From the NCBI GenBank assembly GCA_900544435.1, contig UQVG01000155.1:1-5511 (forward strand): a stretch of DNA of 5,511 nt, written 5' to 3'. How positions within the stretch are numbered: position 1 is the first letter of the stretch; the number at the start of each line of letters is the position of its first letter. The notes below the pieces were generated by a model. The model saw nothing but the letters and a program-made list of their open reading frames with translations. It did not search any database and was not told the origin of the DNA. Shown here one piece after another: positions 4,894 to 5,511 of the stretch. Source of the DNA: an uncultured Erysipelotrichaceae bacterium (GTDB taxonomy: Bacteria > Bacillota_I > Bacilli_A > Erysipelotrichales > Coprobacillaceae). Position numbers and translations under genes: made by a program.

Positions 4894-5511
4894 TTTGTTA
4901 GATTATGAAAACAAGTACTATGATTTAGGATACGATTATATTATTGGTCTTGATGAAGCTGGAAGAGGCCCAATGGCAGGAGAATTAGTGGTTGCAGGTG
5001 TTATTTTTCCTAAAGGATATTTTGATGAACGTATTTTTGATTCAAAGCAGCTGACTTCTAAAAAAAGAGAAGAAATGTATAAGATTATTATTGAAAATGC
5101 ATTAGCTTATCATGTAGAAATTATTTCTGTAGAAGATGTTGATCGTTTAAATGTTTATTCAGCAAGTCAAAAAGGCATGGAAAAATGTTGTCAAATTTTA
5201 AAAAGAGATAAGATGTTTGCTTTAACAGATGCAATGCCTTTGCATGATATTGAACACTTATCGATCATAAAGGGTGATACGCTTTCTATGTCTATTGCTG
5301 CGGCAAGTATTTTAGCAAAAGTAACAAGAGATCATTTAATGATTGAATATGCAAAAAAATATCCTCAATATGGTTTTGAAAAACATAAAGGATATGTTAC
5401 AAAAGCTCATAAAGAGGCTCTTAGAGAATATGGACCTTGTCCTATTCATAGAAAATCTTTTAAGCCAGTTCAAGAAGTTATGAAAGAACAAATGTCTTTA
5501 AATTTAGATAT
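4886..5511 (+). CDS. rnhB: Ribonuclease HII, 3'-truncated by window edge
   Basis: RNase HII cuts 5' of ribonucleotides embedded in duplex DNA and starts ribonucleotide excision repair; it also degrades RNA-DNA hybrids. From the ATG the frame is open for 208 codons to the window end. The signature GLDEAGRGPMAG (21-32) gives catalytic D23 and E24. D115 (in ALTDAM) and D149 (in AKVTRD) complete the DEDD set. Other conserved blocks are SIAAASILAKVTRD (136-149), HKGYVTKAHKEAL (167-179) and GPCPIHRKSFKPV (183-195). The family length is about 200-215 residues, so only a few residues are probably missing. The ATG overlaps the rbgA end by eight bases and has GGGAG (4874-4878) seven bases upstream, implying coupling. 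It lacks a stop codon in the window and is easily missed by ORF searches that require one. The rbgA-rnhB order is standard in Bacillota. Confidence 0.97.
   Translation, partial: MSNLLDYENKYYDLGYDYIIGLDEAGRGPMAGELVVAGVIFPKGYFDERIFDSKQLTSKKREEMYKIIIENALAYHVEIISVEDVDRLNVYSASQKGMEKCCQILKRDKMFALTDAMPLHDIEHLSIIKGDTLSMSIAAASILAKVTRDHLMIEYAKKYPQYGFEKHKGYVTKAHKEALREYGPCPIHRKSFKPVQEVMKEQMSLNLD

Noticed and set aside
1..5511. Possible Mycoplasma-like genome because of high AT content
   Set aside because: Trp is encoded by TGG throughout and TGA ends rimM, trmD and lepB, so TGA is not read as Trp.
1..5511. Search for a new defence, mobile or other undescribed system
   Set aside because: Every coding region belongs to a well-known housekeeping family in standard order; no direct repeats, transposase fragments or unknown genes are visible.

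Overview
The window is a stretch of a conserved housekeeping locus from an AT-rich (roughly 30% GC by eye), low-GC Gram-positive bacterium (Bacillota). The order ffh - rpsP - khpA - rimM - trmD - rplS - lepB - rbgA - rnhB, all on the + strand, is the familiar Firmicutes SRP / ribosomal protein S16 / L19 neighbourhood. RbgA and a short, single-anchor, SipS-type signal peptidase also fit Bacillota. TGG is used for Trp and TGA ends rimM, trmD and lepB, so the code is standard and a Mycoplasma-type genome is excluded. A fermentative Clostridia or Erysipelotrichia-like genome is plausible, but the sequence seen here does not fix the class.

Layout: bases 1-1095 hold the 3' three quarters of ffh (5' end outside the window). 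A hairpin follows at 1099-1131. A promoter that overlaps it drives rpsP (1182-1454) and khpA (1457-1705). A strong intrinsic terminator sits on the khpA stop codon (1701-1731), only nine bases before the rimM start codon. rimM (1741-2241) and trmD (2231-2950) overlap and have no visible promoter of their own. A strong promoter over the trmD stop codon (2947-2974) and a structured leader of about 75 nt precede rplS (3056-3406), which has its own terminator (3405-3432). A further promoter candidate then begins the lepB (3489-4034) - rbgA (4036-4893) - rnhB (4886 to the window end, 3' truncated) unit. No intergenic gap exceeds about 105 bases.

The genes centre on ribosome and mRNA biology and protein export. 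S16 and L19 are structural ribosomal proteins. RimM and RbgA are assembly factors for the 30S and 50S subunits. TrmD methylates tRNA at G37. KhpA is a small RNA-binding protein. Ffh targets nascent membrane and secreted proteins, and LepB removes their signal peptides. RNase HII removes ribonucleotides from DNA.

I see no mobile element, CRISPR array, tRNA or rRNA, and no evidence of an undescribed system. The interesting signal is regulatory: the placement of terminators and promoters appears to uncouple the abundant ribosomal proteins from the low-abundance RimM and TrmD, and the rplS leader is a candidate autoregulatory RNA.
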